The notes under the pieces are model-generated. The model ran no database searches, was not told where the DNA came from, and saw only the letters and a list, made by a program, of their open reading frames with translations. From assembly GCF_007859735.1 (NCBI RefSeq), contig NZ_SIHI01000008.1:1-64000 (forward strand): DNA of 64,000 nt, given 5' to 3'. The translations under genes were made by a program, and so were the position numbers. This DNA is from Thalassoglobus neptunius (lineage in GTDB: Bacteria > Planctomycetota > Planctomycetia > Planctomycetales > Planctomycetaceae). Every line of letters starts with the position of its first letter. Position 1 is the first letter of the stretch. Below are positions 46,934-55,392 of the stretch, piece after piece.

Positions 46934-47680
46934 ATGTCTGACCAATACCGCGTTGAACTCGAAATCTTTACCGGTCCTCTCGATCTGTTGCTCTATCTGG
47001 TGCGACGAAACGAAGTGGACATTAAAGACCTACCAATTGGTGAGATCGCGCAGCAGTTTCAAGACTTTCTGATGGTCTTGCAGCATCTCGATCTCGATTT
47101 GGTCGGAGATTTCGTTGTGATGGCGAGCACTCTCGTTGAGATCAAGAGTCGAATGGTCTTGCCGAATGAAACGTCGGAAGACGAACCAGAGTTGAGTGCA
47201 GAATCGCAAGATCCCCGGTCCGATCTCGTGCTGCAACTCCTTGAGTACAAAAAGTTTAAAGATGCTGCGCTGGCGCTTCAGGAGCGTGCGGCGGAATGGC
47301 AGGAACGGTATCCGCGACTCGCCAATGAACGACCTTCGACCGGAAAAGACCCGTCGATCGATCGGATCAAAGAAGTTGAGCTATGGGACCTTGTGAGCGC
47401 GCTTGGTCGGATTCTGAAGAAGCAGGACGTGGAATCTGAATCGACCATTCGTTACGACGAGACTCCGATTCAAACGTATGTCGAGCAGATTTCACTGCGT
47501 GTGCAAGCTGAGCAGGAAGTGAAGTTCAGTACGCTGTTTGAGAAAGAAACGATTCGATCGAAGATCATCGGAATCTTCCTTGCCGTCCTGGAACTCGTCC
47601 GACATCACGGCTATCGGGCTGAGCAGAATGAAGACTTCGCCGAGATCGTGATCCGGCCGCCAGTTCCGGAAGAAGAGTAA
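46934..47680 (+). CDS. scpA: Segregation and condensation protein A
   Basis: 248 residues from MSDQYRVELE. The kleisin N-terminus is YRVELEIFTGPLDLLLYLVRRNEVDIKDLPIGEIA, followed by GDFVVMASTLVEIKSRMVLP. The C-terminal winged helix has VKFSTLFEKETIRSKIIGIFLAVLELVRHHGYRAEQ. It bridges the Smc heads in the chromosome condensation complex. scpB is not adjacent, although in many bacteria it follows directly. A degenerate intergenic repeat lies just downstream. Confidence 0.94.
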   Translation: MSDQYRVELEIFTGPLDLLLYLVRRNEVDIKDLPIGEIAQQFQDFLMVLQHLDLDLVGDFVVMASTLVEIKSRMVLPNETSEDEPELSAESQDPRSDLVLQLLEYKKFKDAALALQERAAEWQERYPRLANERPSTGKDPSIDRIKEVELWDLVSALGRILKKQDVESESTIRYDETPIQTYVEQISLRVQAEQEVKFSTLFEKETIRSKIIGIFLAVLELVRHHGYRAEQNEDFAEIVIRPPVPEEE

Positions 47681-47694
47681 GCAATTTATCTTCA

Positions 47695-47785
47695 GGGTCT
47701 CTCAACACTCACCTGAATTCGTTGCTTTCGATGAATGCTGAGATTGCCCAAGCGGCTGAGTGCCAACCTGAAATGAAGATGCTCT
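47695..47785 (+). repeat. Degenerate copy of the ~103-bp intergenic repeat (copy 5)
   Basis: ACTCACCTGAATTC, ATGAATGCTGAGATTGCCCA, GGCTGAGTGCCAACCTGAAA and GATGCTCT keep the order and spacing of the full repeat (CACTCGCTTGAAC, ..GGCTGAGTTTGCTCG, GAGTGAGTGCAAACC, AAAATGCTCT). It lies between the convergent ends of scpA and fhcA. Confidence 0.55.
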
Positions 47786-47828
47786 CACTGCCCCGATCGA
47801 ATTGGTCCAGGAATGCGGGGCCGGGGCA

Positions 47829-49487
47829 TCAATCAGTCAGGCATTCAATTTCTTCGTGGTCATGGAGGTGAGAAAGGTCCACCGGATAGTTGCGGAATTG
47901 AATGGAGTACGATTCTTCAAACCATTTACGAATATGCGGGACGGCGTCTTCGTCGTATCCGGGAGAAACGTGCAGGAGTTTGCCTTCGCTGTCCGATCGG
48001 AGGTCTCCATCATCGACGATTACTTCGCCGCGTCGAATGACGTATCGAGGCAACTCGAACATCAATTGAAGATCATCCTGCGGTTGATAGATAGTCACGT
48101 CGCCGTCAGCGCCCTGTCCGAGTTGACCCTTTCGTTTGAGTCCTAACATTCTCGCAGGTGCTGCTCGGGTGATGATCGCGATTTCATAGAGTGTGTATTC
48201 GCGATCAATTTCGGCGAGAGTGCAATGATCTCGAACACCAGCTGGCACGCTTTCGAGCATCTCGTCGCGTCGTGCTCGTTCCATGAGAAGGGCAATGATT
48301 TGCGGATACGCGAGGAATGAACCTCCGTTCGGATGATCGGTGCTCATGGCGACTCTCCAGAGATCGTCGATCAGCAAGTACCACTCAAGTCCGATCGCCC
48401 ATTGCAGAGCGTGGACCAGCGATTTGTTTTTGTACTCGATCGGAACAATCCCACAGCCCGCTTCCATCTCTGTGTCGGAACTGAACCACTTTCTCCCGAA
48501 GACGTTGTGCAGAAAGTATCCCAACGGTCCATCCCCGGTCATGGACGTCGTCTTTCCGAACATGACCTGTCCGACATCGACGGTCAAATTGTCGTGAGTG
48601 TTCACATACTCAACGAGTTCCGGAACCTTCGAGCAAAAGGTTTCCTGGGTGTCCGGATCTCCTCCGTAGCTGTGAAACTGGATGTGCGTCAGGTGACCGC
48701 GAAGCCCATCAAGAGCTTTCATGGTTTCGAGTGTCGTCGTGTAATTTCCGGGAATTCCGAGGTTGTTGCAGTGAACGTGAAGCGGATGAGGGAGCGCCAG
48801 TTCGTTGGTAGCTTGAGCCACTCCCTGAACAATCTGTCGAGGAGTGATGCGAAACTGATCGATCTCGTCGTCGAGTGAACCGACATTGCCGCCGCCCTGC
48901 TTCCAGACTTCAACTCCCCCGGGATTGACGATTTTCGCTGAGTACCCTTTGGCTGCGCCGAGAAGCCAGGCGATATACGATTTGAGTCGGTCCTTCTCGC
49001 CGGCGGCAATCTGATCGAGGACATAGTGATTGTTTCCCATCAACAGGTAGAAGCCCTTGTCGATGATGGGGGTGTCTTGAAATTCTTCATGAACATGACG
49101 AGCAGCAATCGGAGGGACAGCTGCGTCGAACGCTGTCGTGTAGCCCAGTCCGGCGTACAGATATCCCGTGGCGAATGTGCTTGGAACACTTCCGACCGTT
49201 CCTGAACGCATGTGCTTGGTGCGTTTGTAAGGAGGCGAGTTGCGTTTGTCCTCCGGTTGCATTTTTCGGGCGGCATTGACCTTGGGACCAGCGATATGAC
49301 AGTGCATATCGACCCCACCCGGCATGACAATCATTCCAGTGGCATCAATCTCCCGGTCTGGCCGTCGTGCAGCCACTTGAGATTTGGCGATGACGACTCC
49401 GTCTTCGATCCAAAGGTCTCGAACTTCTCCATCAATCTCATTTGCCGGATCGAAGAGTCGTCCACCGCGTATCTTGAGAAGTGCCAT
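47829..49487 (-). CDS. fhcA: Formyltransferase/hydrolase complex subunit A (formylmethanofuran dehydrogenase subunit A-like)
   Basis: 552 residues of the amidohydrolase superfamily. Metal ligands are His62 and His64 in GGVDMHCHIAGPKV. KGYSAKIVNPGGVEVWKQ holds the probable carboxylated Lys; HPLHVHCNNLGIPGNY and HLTHIQFHSYGGDP give further His ligands, and RVAMSTDHPNGGSF the Asp. These match FhcA/FmdA/FwdA, which hydrolyses formyl-methanofuran-type intermediates to formate in tetrahydromethanopterin-linked C1 oxidation. Planctomycetes are known to carry this pathway. The partner genes fhcB, fhcC and fhcD are not in the window, so the complex is encoded at more than one locus. Confidence 0.94.
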   Translation of the reverse strand: MALLKIRGGRLFDPANEIDGEVRDLWIEDGVVIAKSQVAARRPDREIDATGMIVMPGGVDMHCHIAGPKVNAARKMQPEDKRNSPPYKRTKHMRSGTVGSVPSTFATGYLYAGLGYTTAFDAAVPPIAARHVHEEFQDTPIIDKGFYLLMGNNHYVLDQIAAGEKDRLKSYIAWLLGAAKGYSAKIVNPGGVEVWKQGGGNVGSLDDEIDQFRITPRQIVQGVAQATNELALPHPLHVHCNNLGIPGNYTTTLETMKALDGLRGHLTHIQFHSYGGDPDTQETFCSKVPELVEYVNTHDNLTVDVGQVMFGKTTSMTGDGPLGYFLHNVFGRKWFSSDTEMEAGCGIVPIEYKNKSLVHALQWAIGLEWYLLIDDLWRVAMSTDHPNGGSFLAYPQIIALLMERARRDEMLESVPAGVRDHCTLAEIDREYTLYEIAIITRAAPARMLGLKRKGQLGQGADGDVTIYQPQDDLQLMFELPRYVIRRGEVIVDDGDLRSDSEGKLLHVSPGYDEDAVPHIRKWFEESYSIQFRNYPVDLSHLHDHEEIECLTD

Positions 49488-49588
49488 CGCGCTACTTGAG
49501 TTCGAAGTTGGTACGTTTCGACTGGAGTGAACGTACAGTCTTGCTGAGACGAAATTGATTTGGGTGTGGGGGATGGAGTTTCAACGTT

Positions 49589-51964
49589 CTATTGGAACAA
49601 TCCATAGAGAACGAGATTCACTCCGATCTTCGCGGCATCTTCGGTCGAATAGCCCGCACATGCGGGAGTCGACTGACGTTCGAGTGCACAACTGAGGTCG
49701 TATTTGCTGTAGACCACAACGTATTTCCCGTTGATCTGCACTCCTTCGAGAACTGCCTCTCCGACTGTGTCTCTCACGTTGAGAATCGATCCTCCCTTTC
49801 CATTCGGGGGGATTCTTCGATTGACCCGACGCAGATCGTAACCAGTTTGCAGATTATAGATCTCATGTCCGGACGGAATTCGGGAGAGCGGTTCCCCAAA
49901 AATCTGTTCGATCATGCGACGAAAACTCTCGTCGAATTCTTCGGCTCCGCAGCAGGCATCGGCAAACAGAAATCCGCCGTTCTCGAGATAAGCGCGAAGG
50001 CCGTCAGTTTCCTCTTCACTGAGGAAGAAGTTCTTGCGGCCGTGCATGTAAATCATCGGGTATTCAAAGATCGCCAGATCGTTGGCTCGGAGATTTGGCA
50101 TCTGCGGAGCGGAATCAATTCCGACGGTTTCCAGTGCGGACTGAAGTCGGCGAAGAGCGTTGGGGGCGGTGTCCCAACCTCCGGTGTGTTGAAGGCGAGC
50201 GATTGTCATCCGGCCGCGATTCATTTCATTGAGATCACTCGCAGTGAGAAGCTGAGGTGTTCGGAGTTTGTCCTGAAGTTCGCGACTAGTTGCGTAAGCA
50301 ATCACATTCACGCCCAGCTTCATCGACTTGTCAATCTGTGACTTAATCTGCGGAAGTCGATCGCGAGAGTTGCTGAGAGTCCACTTGTTCCAGCGGCAGG
50401 CGTGATCAAACTCCGAGTACATGATCGCCGTTCGACAGCCAACATCGACTCCCCACAACTCTGGCGGATTGTTGTCGAAGAGTTCTTCGCTGCGATAGAC
50501 ATCGTGAGTCTCTGGAAGTCGATAGAGTTGGTACTGATCGTCGAACAGGCGTTTGATCAGATCTCGAAATCCATCGTGAAAGTCGGCACTCTGGCAACTG
50601 TTGACAGCGAAGATGAATCCTCCCTGAAGAATGTATTGACGCAGAAGTTCAAGTTCCCGTCCCTGAATGGAATCGAGATCCTCTGATCCGGTCAACAACT
50701 GAACCGGGCTTTGCAGCAGCGAAGCGACTCCGTCTCCGTTGGCTGCCGCCCGCAGATCGACTACTTGCCAGCTCATCAGCTTTGGCCATTGATCGCGTTG
50801 AGAGATGTATGCTGTCAGATTATTGGCGTCACGCTGGTGCTGATTCCAGGCATTCCCAGCGACATCACGAGTCTGTTGATCGCGCGGACCATACTTGATT
50901 TTGTTGATCAGAACGGGGGAGAGACCTTTCGAAAGAAACAACAGTGCGAAACTGGTCCCCACAACTTCGTTGCGTTGTGTTTCACTAATCCAGAATCCTT
51001 CGCGAGGGCTTTGTCGGTCGACCAGAAATCTGGCTCCTTCGCGATACCAGTCGTGATCGCCAAAGAAACGCCGTCCAGAGAATCGGCCAGCACGTTCAAG
51101 CCCATAGAGATAATACAACAGCCATCCGCTTTCCCCAGGATTGCTGCGCACTTGAAAGTGACTGGAAAGCCATCGCACACCAGCATCGATTGCCTTTTGG
51201 GCTTCGCTGTCGTCTCCCGCACAACAGTCGATGCGACCTTGTTCATCAACGTCTGAATCGTCTTGCAACATCTCCTGAGTGATAATCAACGATGCCAGGC
51301 CAGCCACGGTCATGCTTCCGTACGCTGAGCCACCTTCGGTATAAGCCCAGCCAGCACCGTTGGGGTTGTCGACACTTCCGCTTTGAGCTTTCAGAAAGTG
51401 TTGTTGAACACGTTCCCAAACCTCGCGGTCAACACTTGCTCCGGCATAGACCGCTTCACGAAGTCCTAAGACGGCAAACTGAGTGTTGCTGTTATCTCCT
51501 CCGCCGAGATCTCCATATCCCCAGTAGCCATCGCGTTCCTGAATGCGTTCGAGCCGAGCGGCCAGCCGCCCGATTTTTCCCGGTGCCCTGTCTCCCGCTG
51601 CGAGAGCCATGATCACCATCGCGATTTCATACGTTTTGTTCGGATCGACACGCGGATTCTCAAGATGGCGCAAGGCTGCATCCACAGTTGGATGATCTGG
51701 CGACAGCCCTGAGTTTAAAAGGGCCAGTGTCGCCAGGCTGTTCACTCCGTCGCTGTAAGCTGCGAAATTTCCGGGTGTCCAGGTTCCATTGCGGGCTTGC
51801 TTGTCGATCAAATACTGCTGTCCACGCTCGATCGCGTTTAAGACCTGGTCGCGAAGCTGTTCATCACTGATCGGTTGTTGTTGAGAAAACACCCGGGCAG
51901 GTGACAGACAAATGAATGCGATGATCGCCAGGAATCCAATTCCGGACATTTTGCGATTGAGCAT
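49589..51964 (-). CDS. Secreted squalene-cyclase-like toroid plus two DUF4159 domains
   Basis: 791 residues; AAGGAGGA stands eight bases before the ATG. A signal peptide (LAIIAFICLSPARVFSQQQ) leads to an alpha/alpha-toroid of prenyltransferase/squalene-oxidase repeats (about 35-390, with GTWTPGNFAAYSDG, DGYWGYGDLGGGDNS and PREGFWISETQRN). It lacks the DxDD or zinc motifs of active cyclases. Two DUF4159 units follow, each with a GGF(I/L)FA turn: LRQYILQGGFIFAVNSCQ (about 440-530) and LRAYLENGGFLFADACCG (about 650-780). DUF4159 resembles glutamine-amidotransferase-like folds. It lies 30 bases downstream of the SGNH-like gene, so the two are probably co-transcribed. Confidence 0.87.
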   Translation of the reverse strand: MLNRKMSGIGFLAIIAFICLSPARVFSQQQPISDEQLRDQVLNAIERGQQYLIDKQARNGTWTPGNFAAYSDGVNSLATLALLNSGLSPDHPTVDAALRHLENPRVDPNKTYEIAMVIMALAAGDRAPGKIGRLAARLERIQERDGYWGYGDLGGGDNSNTQFAVLGLREAVYAGASVDREVWERVQQHFLKAQSGSVDNPNGAGWAYTEGGSAYGSMTVAGLASLIITQEMLQDDSDVDEQGRIDCCAGDDSEAQKAIDAGVRWLSSHFQVRSNPGESGWLLYYLYGLERAGRFSGRRFFGDHDWYREGARFLVDRQSPREGFWISETQRNEVVGTSFALLFLSKGLSPVLINKIKYGPRDQQTRDVAGNAWNQHQRDANNLTAYISQRDQWPKLMSWQVVDLRAAANGDGVASLLQSPVQLLTGSEDLDSIQGRELELLRQYILQGGFIFAVNSCQSADFHDGFRDLIKRLFDDQYQLYRLPETHDVYRSEELFDNNPPELWGVDVGCRTAIMYSEFDHACRWNKWTLSNSRDRLPQIKSQIDKSMKLGVNVIAYATSRELQDKLRTPQLLTASDLNEMNRGRMTIARLQHTGGWDTAPNALRRLQSALETVGIDSAPQMPNLRANDLAIFEYPMIYMHGRKNFFLSEEETDGLRAYLENGGFLFADACCGAEEFDESFRRMIEQIFGEPLSRIPSGHEIYNLQTGYDLRRVNRRIPPNGKGGSILNVRDTVGEAVLEGVQINGKYVVVYSKYDLSCALERQSTPACAGYSTEDAAKIGVNLVLYGLFQ

Positions 51965-51994
51965 ATTGAAATCCTCCTTGGACAGACCGAAACC

Positions 51995-52906
51995 TCAATC
52001 GATGATCGCAAAAATTTGAGTTTCCACTTCGACGATCAGTGGATCGAACTGGGCGATTTCGACGGCATTCTGACCTTGTTCGTGCTTTCGGAATCCAGTG
52101 AGGTAGGTGATGTTCTGAGGACGCCACCGGTGAAAGAACAGTTCGTTCTTGCGGCGAATCAAGGCGCGTAACTCGTCAGTATCTCCGACAGGATCTTGCT
52201 CTTCGAGACCGAATGCGTCGACGAATGCCGAAGCGGTTTCCCGGTAGCCGGTTGCATTGAGATGCAGGCCATTGTCACGCCACTGTTGATTCTCCGGTCG
52301 ATGATTCAATGCATCGGTGAGATCGATGACAGCCTCTCCGCGACTCTCTCCGAATTTCTGAATCGCATCCGCGTAAAGTTGGATGTTTTGATTCGCCTGT
52401 TGAATGAAGCTCTTCGATTCTGAAGTTTGAACCGGAAAAGAAGACTCTTCGAGCGGAATCGGGAGCAAGTGGAGACACTCAATCTCCGGGTTGGAAACAT
52501 CGCTAACAAGTTTTTCGTATTGCTCGATGAATGCAGGCAACGCGTCAATCCCTCCTTCGGATTCCACTCCCCCATATCCGAAGACAATCACATCGGGCTT
52601 CAACTCTTTGACGAGTTCGACCAGTCGCTGATATCCAACCTTGGGAGGATCAAAGATTCCGCGAGACTCTGCCCAGACTGTGTCGCCGCTCCAGCCCAGA
52701 TTTCGGAATCGGATGTCTTGTCCCGGAAGACGACGCGTGAGCTCTAACTCCCAGTCTCCGTATTCCTGCTCTCTTTCGATGAGAGTGTTCCCGATCCATA
52801 CGACCAGATCACCTTTTTCAAGCGTTGGTTCGTCCGCAGAAACAACTGAAAGGGGAACGATGAATCCGAGAGTGAAGAGACAGACGGATAATCGGTTCAT
52901 CAGCAT
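51995..52906 (-). CDS. Secreted SGNH/GDSL-like hydrolase with altered catalytic block
   Basis: 303 residues from MLMNRLSV; CCAGGAATTCAGA precedes the ATG. After the signal peptide the block I motif, normally GDS, reads VVWIGNTLIERE, so the serine nucleophile is missing. Block III reads FGYGGVES instead of GxN. Block V, DNGLHLNATGY, keeps the D-x-x-H pair. This GNTL-type variant recurs in planctomycete proteins, often in larger heme-binding fusions. It may bind rather than cleave esters. It precedes the DUF4159 gene by 30 bases. Confidence 0.82.
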   Translation of the reverse strand: MLMNRLSVCLFTLGFIVPLSVVSADEPTLEKGDLVVWIGNTLIEREQEYGDWELELTRRLPGQDIRFRNLGWSGDTVWAESRGIFDPPKVGYQRLVELVKELKPDVIVFGYGGVESEGGIDALPAFIEQYEKLVSDVSNPEIECLHLLPIPLEESSFPVQTSESKSFIQQANQNIQLYADAIQKFGESRGEAVIDLTDALNHRPENQQWRDNGLHLNATGYRETASAFVDAFGLEEQDPVGDTDELRALIRRKNELFFHRWRPQNITYLTGFRKHEQGQNAVEIAQFDPLIVEVETQIFAIID

Positions 52907-53252
52907 TCTGAATTCCTGGCTGTAGGGTGTCTCAAATCGGAAATTGAATGAATGGCGTGCTCGGGGACCACTCGAACGATCGGGCAGTGAGGCTTTCTCA
53001 GTTGTGTTGAACGACATTCACCAACTTCAATGGGCAACCACCTGCGTCAAATGAGTTGCGAAAGTTCACGGTTGAGCTTGAACCAGAACGTTCCCGGACT
53101 GCGAAGTCGTCTCGAAGACGTCTACGCAGGCATTGGCTTGCTCGTTGGGTTCAAATTTCTCATCGAGGATACAAGATTCCGAACGATTGAACCATTCGCT
53201 GTGATGAAAATCGGTCCGCCGAGAAACACGTTGCTGACATCATCAAACGAAG
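52907..53252. other. Intergenic stretch
   Basis: About 345 bases upstream of the SGNH-like gene. No gene or clear promoter is recognised. The hairpin at 53253-53287 follows. Confidence 0.35.
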
Positions 53253-53287
53253 ACAGGTCGAACCGACGCGATGTCGGTTCGACCTGT
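53253..53287 (-). terminator. Strong hairpin after the acidic-repeat HTH gene
   Basis: A perfect 15-bp stem ACAGGTCGAACCGAC (53253-53267) / GTCGGTTCGACCTGT (53273-53287) with a 5-base loop. It lies about 40 bases downstream of the minus-strand stop at 53328. The minus strand continues CTTCGTTTGATG, so the T-tract is weak. A transcript end is likely, though another role is possible. Confidence 0.75.
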
Positions 53288-53327
53288 TCCTGTCACGAGT
53301 TCGTCTCAATCTGCCGATTGACCGTTC

Positions 53328-54740
53328 TTAGCTATAGAGTCCGCCGAGTGCATTGAGGATCGCTCCCGAAATCGGGTTCGGAGTTGATGCGTTCGACATC
53401 GTATTGACGAGGTCAATCATGACCACTCCGCAGACGAGGAGCAGAAGGCTCGCAATCGTCAGCCCAGCGAAAACGCCCGTTCCCCAGTCAGCATCCGATC
53501 CCGCTCGTCCGCGGATTCGTGATGGGTACTCCTCACCTTCTTCGTCGTCGAAGACATCGTCGTCCGCGTCAAAGACGTCCAGATCGTCCTCATCGCCGAA
53601 GACATCTTCTTCAATTTCCAGATCGTCTTCTTCAGCATCGAAGACATCCGATGATGCAAATTCCGATGCGGAACCTTCATCGTCGAGATCGAAGACACTG
53701 TCGCTTGTTCCCAATTCGGCTGAGCTGAGTGCGTTGTCGTCCGCATCAACAGTGTCGAGATCGAACACGCTGCTTGGACTTTCGTCCTCAAGCGGAGGAA
53801 TCTCGAATTGTGTCTCAGCGACGGAATCGTCAGACAGAGCGTCCATCATAGGAATCGTCCCCGAGTGATCATCTTCCTCGAGGGAGATTCCGCTATCGTC
53901 TGCGGCATCGAGAGAAATTCCACTCTCATCGCTGACCAGAGAAATTCCGGAATCGTCATCCAGGTCGAGAGTGATTCCTTCGTCATCTTCGTCAGCGGTC
54001 AATTCGATTCCGCTGTCGGTTGGTCCCTCGAGAGCAATTCCGCTGCCAGCTCCAAGCATGAGAGAGCTGTCTTCGCCGATCAGAGAACTGTCATCGGTAT
54101 CGAGTGAAATTCCGGAATCGTCGTCATCGGCGAATACGGACTGTTCATCTCCGCTGACACGGACAGCTTCGTGTTCGCTGCTCATCAGAGTGACATCACT
54201 TGCGTCGTCGTCGTCGCTCACAAGCTTCACGTCGCTGTCGCTTCCGGTATCTTCCGCGACTTTCTCTGCTTCGTCAGGAGACCCCATGAGACGGACGTCG
54301 CTATCGCTGTCGCCCAGATTCATCTCGGGAGCAGTTTTGTCTTCCTCAACCGGGATGTCGTCAGAACTGTCCAGCCCAACGAGTTTGACGTCGCTGTCGC
54401 TGTCGTCGATGAGATCGATATCAGGGCCACCGACGATTCGCACATCGCTATCGCTGCTCTTCAGCGAGTCGTCGAGATCCTCCAAACCACTCTTCGAGAT
54501 GACGGTTGGCTGTTCGCCGACATCATCCTGATCATCGTCATCGTCCAGAAGTGGAAGCTCAGGGTTGGAGTCAGCTCCGAATTCACGAGCCAATGCTTCG
54601 ACATCATCGGTCTTAAACTTGAAGTTCCCGCGATCCGCAAACCCACGGATCTCATTCTGCTCCCGCATCCGCAACAACTCTGCGGGGGAAACGTTCAACA
54701 TTTTGGCGGCTTCTTCGAGGCTCAGATACTTTTTCGACAT
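53328..54740 (-). CDS. HTH protein with long acidic repeat region and C-terminal membrane helix
   Basis: 470 residues. Residues 3-55 (YLSLEEAAKMLNVSPAELLR ... NFKFKTDDVEALARE) form an excisionase/MerR-like helix-turn-helix. Residues about 60-410 are extremely acidic and hold three kinds of short repeat. The first kind is SDSDVRIV, SDSDVKLV, SDSDVRLM, SDSDVKLV and SDVTLM. The second kind is DSGISLDT, GSGIALEG, DSGIELTA, DEGITLDL, DSGISLVS, ESGISLDA and DSGISLEE. The third kind is SVFDLDT, SVFDLDD, DVFDAEE, DVFDADD and DVFDDEE. One helix (GVFAGLTIASLLLLVCGVVM, about 422-445) and a short tail end the protein. It may be a membrane-tethered DNA-binding or scaffolding protein; no partner is adjacent. 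Confidence 0.8.
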   Translation of the reverse strand: MSKKYLSLEEAAKMLNVSPAELLRMREQNEIRGFADRGNFKFKTDDVEALAREFGADSNPELPLLDDDDDQDDVGEQPTVISKSGLEDLDDSLKSSDSDVRIVGGPDIDLIDDSDSDVKLVGLDSSDDIPVEEDKTAPEMNLGDSDSDVRLMGSPDEAEKVAEDTGSDSDVKLVSDDDDASDVTLMSSEHEAVRVSGDEQSVFADDDDSGISLDTDDSSLIGEDSSLMLGAGSGIALEGPTDSGIELTADEDDEGITLDLDDDSGISLVSDESGISLDAADDSGISLEEDDHSGTIPMMDALSDDSVAETQFEIPPLEDESPSSVFDLDTVDADDNALSSAELGTSDSVFDLDDEGSASEFASSDVFDAEEDDLEIEEDVFGDEDDLDVFDADDDVFDDEEGEEYPSRIRGRAGSDADWGTGVFAGLTIASLLLLVCGVVMIDLVNTMSNASTPNPISGAILNALGGLYS

Positions 54741-55392
54741 TTGGGGTCGACTCCAGAATAGTGTCAGTCGGCGACAGGATGAGGAAATCGTTTTTCAAAG
54801 GAACCGCTCAGATCCTCCATGACCGATGAGTAGTGGAGAGAAACATTCCACAACAGTCGCTAAATCGGTAAGACTCGACAGTCAAAATCAATGATCGTTG
54901 AGAATGTGCATCCTTATCCATTATACGGATTATGACGGAGTGCGTCATTCTCCGGTCCGCCGCCCGGCAATCATCTTGTGAGGTCGGCGTGAACCGGTTC
55001 GTGTGCTCACGCTGACCGAACGACTCGTCTCCTGAGTCGTCGATGCTGCTGTCGACGGAAGTTCATTTTGCGACACAAGTTTACGGTGTGCAAGATGTTC
55101 TGCAAAAGTTCGCTCTCTCAGCTCAAATTCTACGCTGTGTGACCGACACAGCAAAAGAATTCGCAGGTGTTGTCCTCAGAATTGTTCCGGATGATGCGGT
55201 TTGTCCGCATTGGACAGTCGACTTCATTTCCCGGTTCTTCCCGGCAGAAACTGCCGGTCTGCGAGATTCAGTTTTTTTTCTCACAGGACGCAAAATCGTT
55301 AAAGCTTCTCTATTCCCCCGGACGATAGCAGAGGTAACCCCCCCTGCGCACATTCCTCAGTGCGCCCTATGAGTTGATCACGAGGATCAAAC
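54741..55392. other. Divergent intergenic region of about 650 bases
   Basis: No gene I can defend. A minus-strand frame ending at 54945 encodes a Ser/Thr/Arg-rich tail (SVSVSTRTGSRRPHKMIAGR) that looks faintly protein-like but lacks a good start and ribosome-binding site. A hairpin CCGGCAG/CTGCCGG (55240-55256) is followed 14 bases later by seven or eight T residues. That could be an imperfect terminator of an unseen small transcript. Confidence 0.35.

Noticed and set aside
47741-47815. tRNA-like stretch with GCCCAAGCGGCTGAG resembling a Ser/Leu D-arm
   Set aside because: No anticodon stem, GTTCGAATC-type T-arm or matching acceptor stem can be built; the stretch fits the degenerate intergenic repeat better.
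54945-55154. Minus-strand frame ending in a Ser/Thr/Arg-rich tail
   Set aside because: The last 45 codons look faintly protein-like, but there is no ATG, no ribosome-binding site and no known relative; kept only as a remark.
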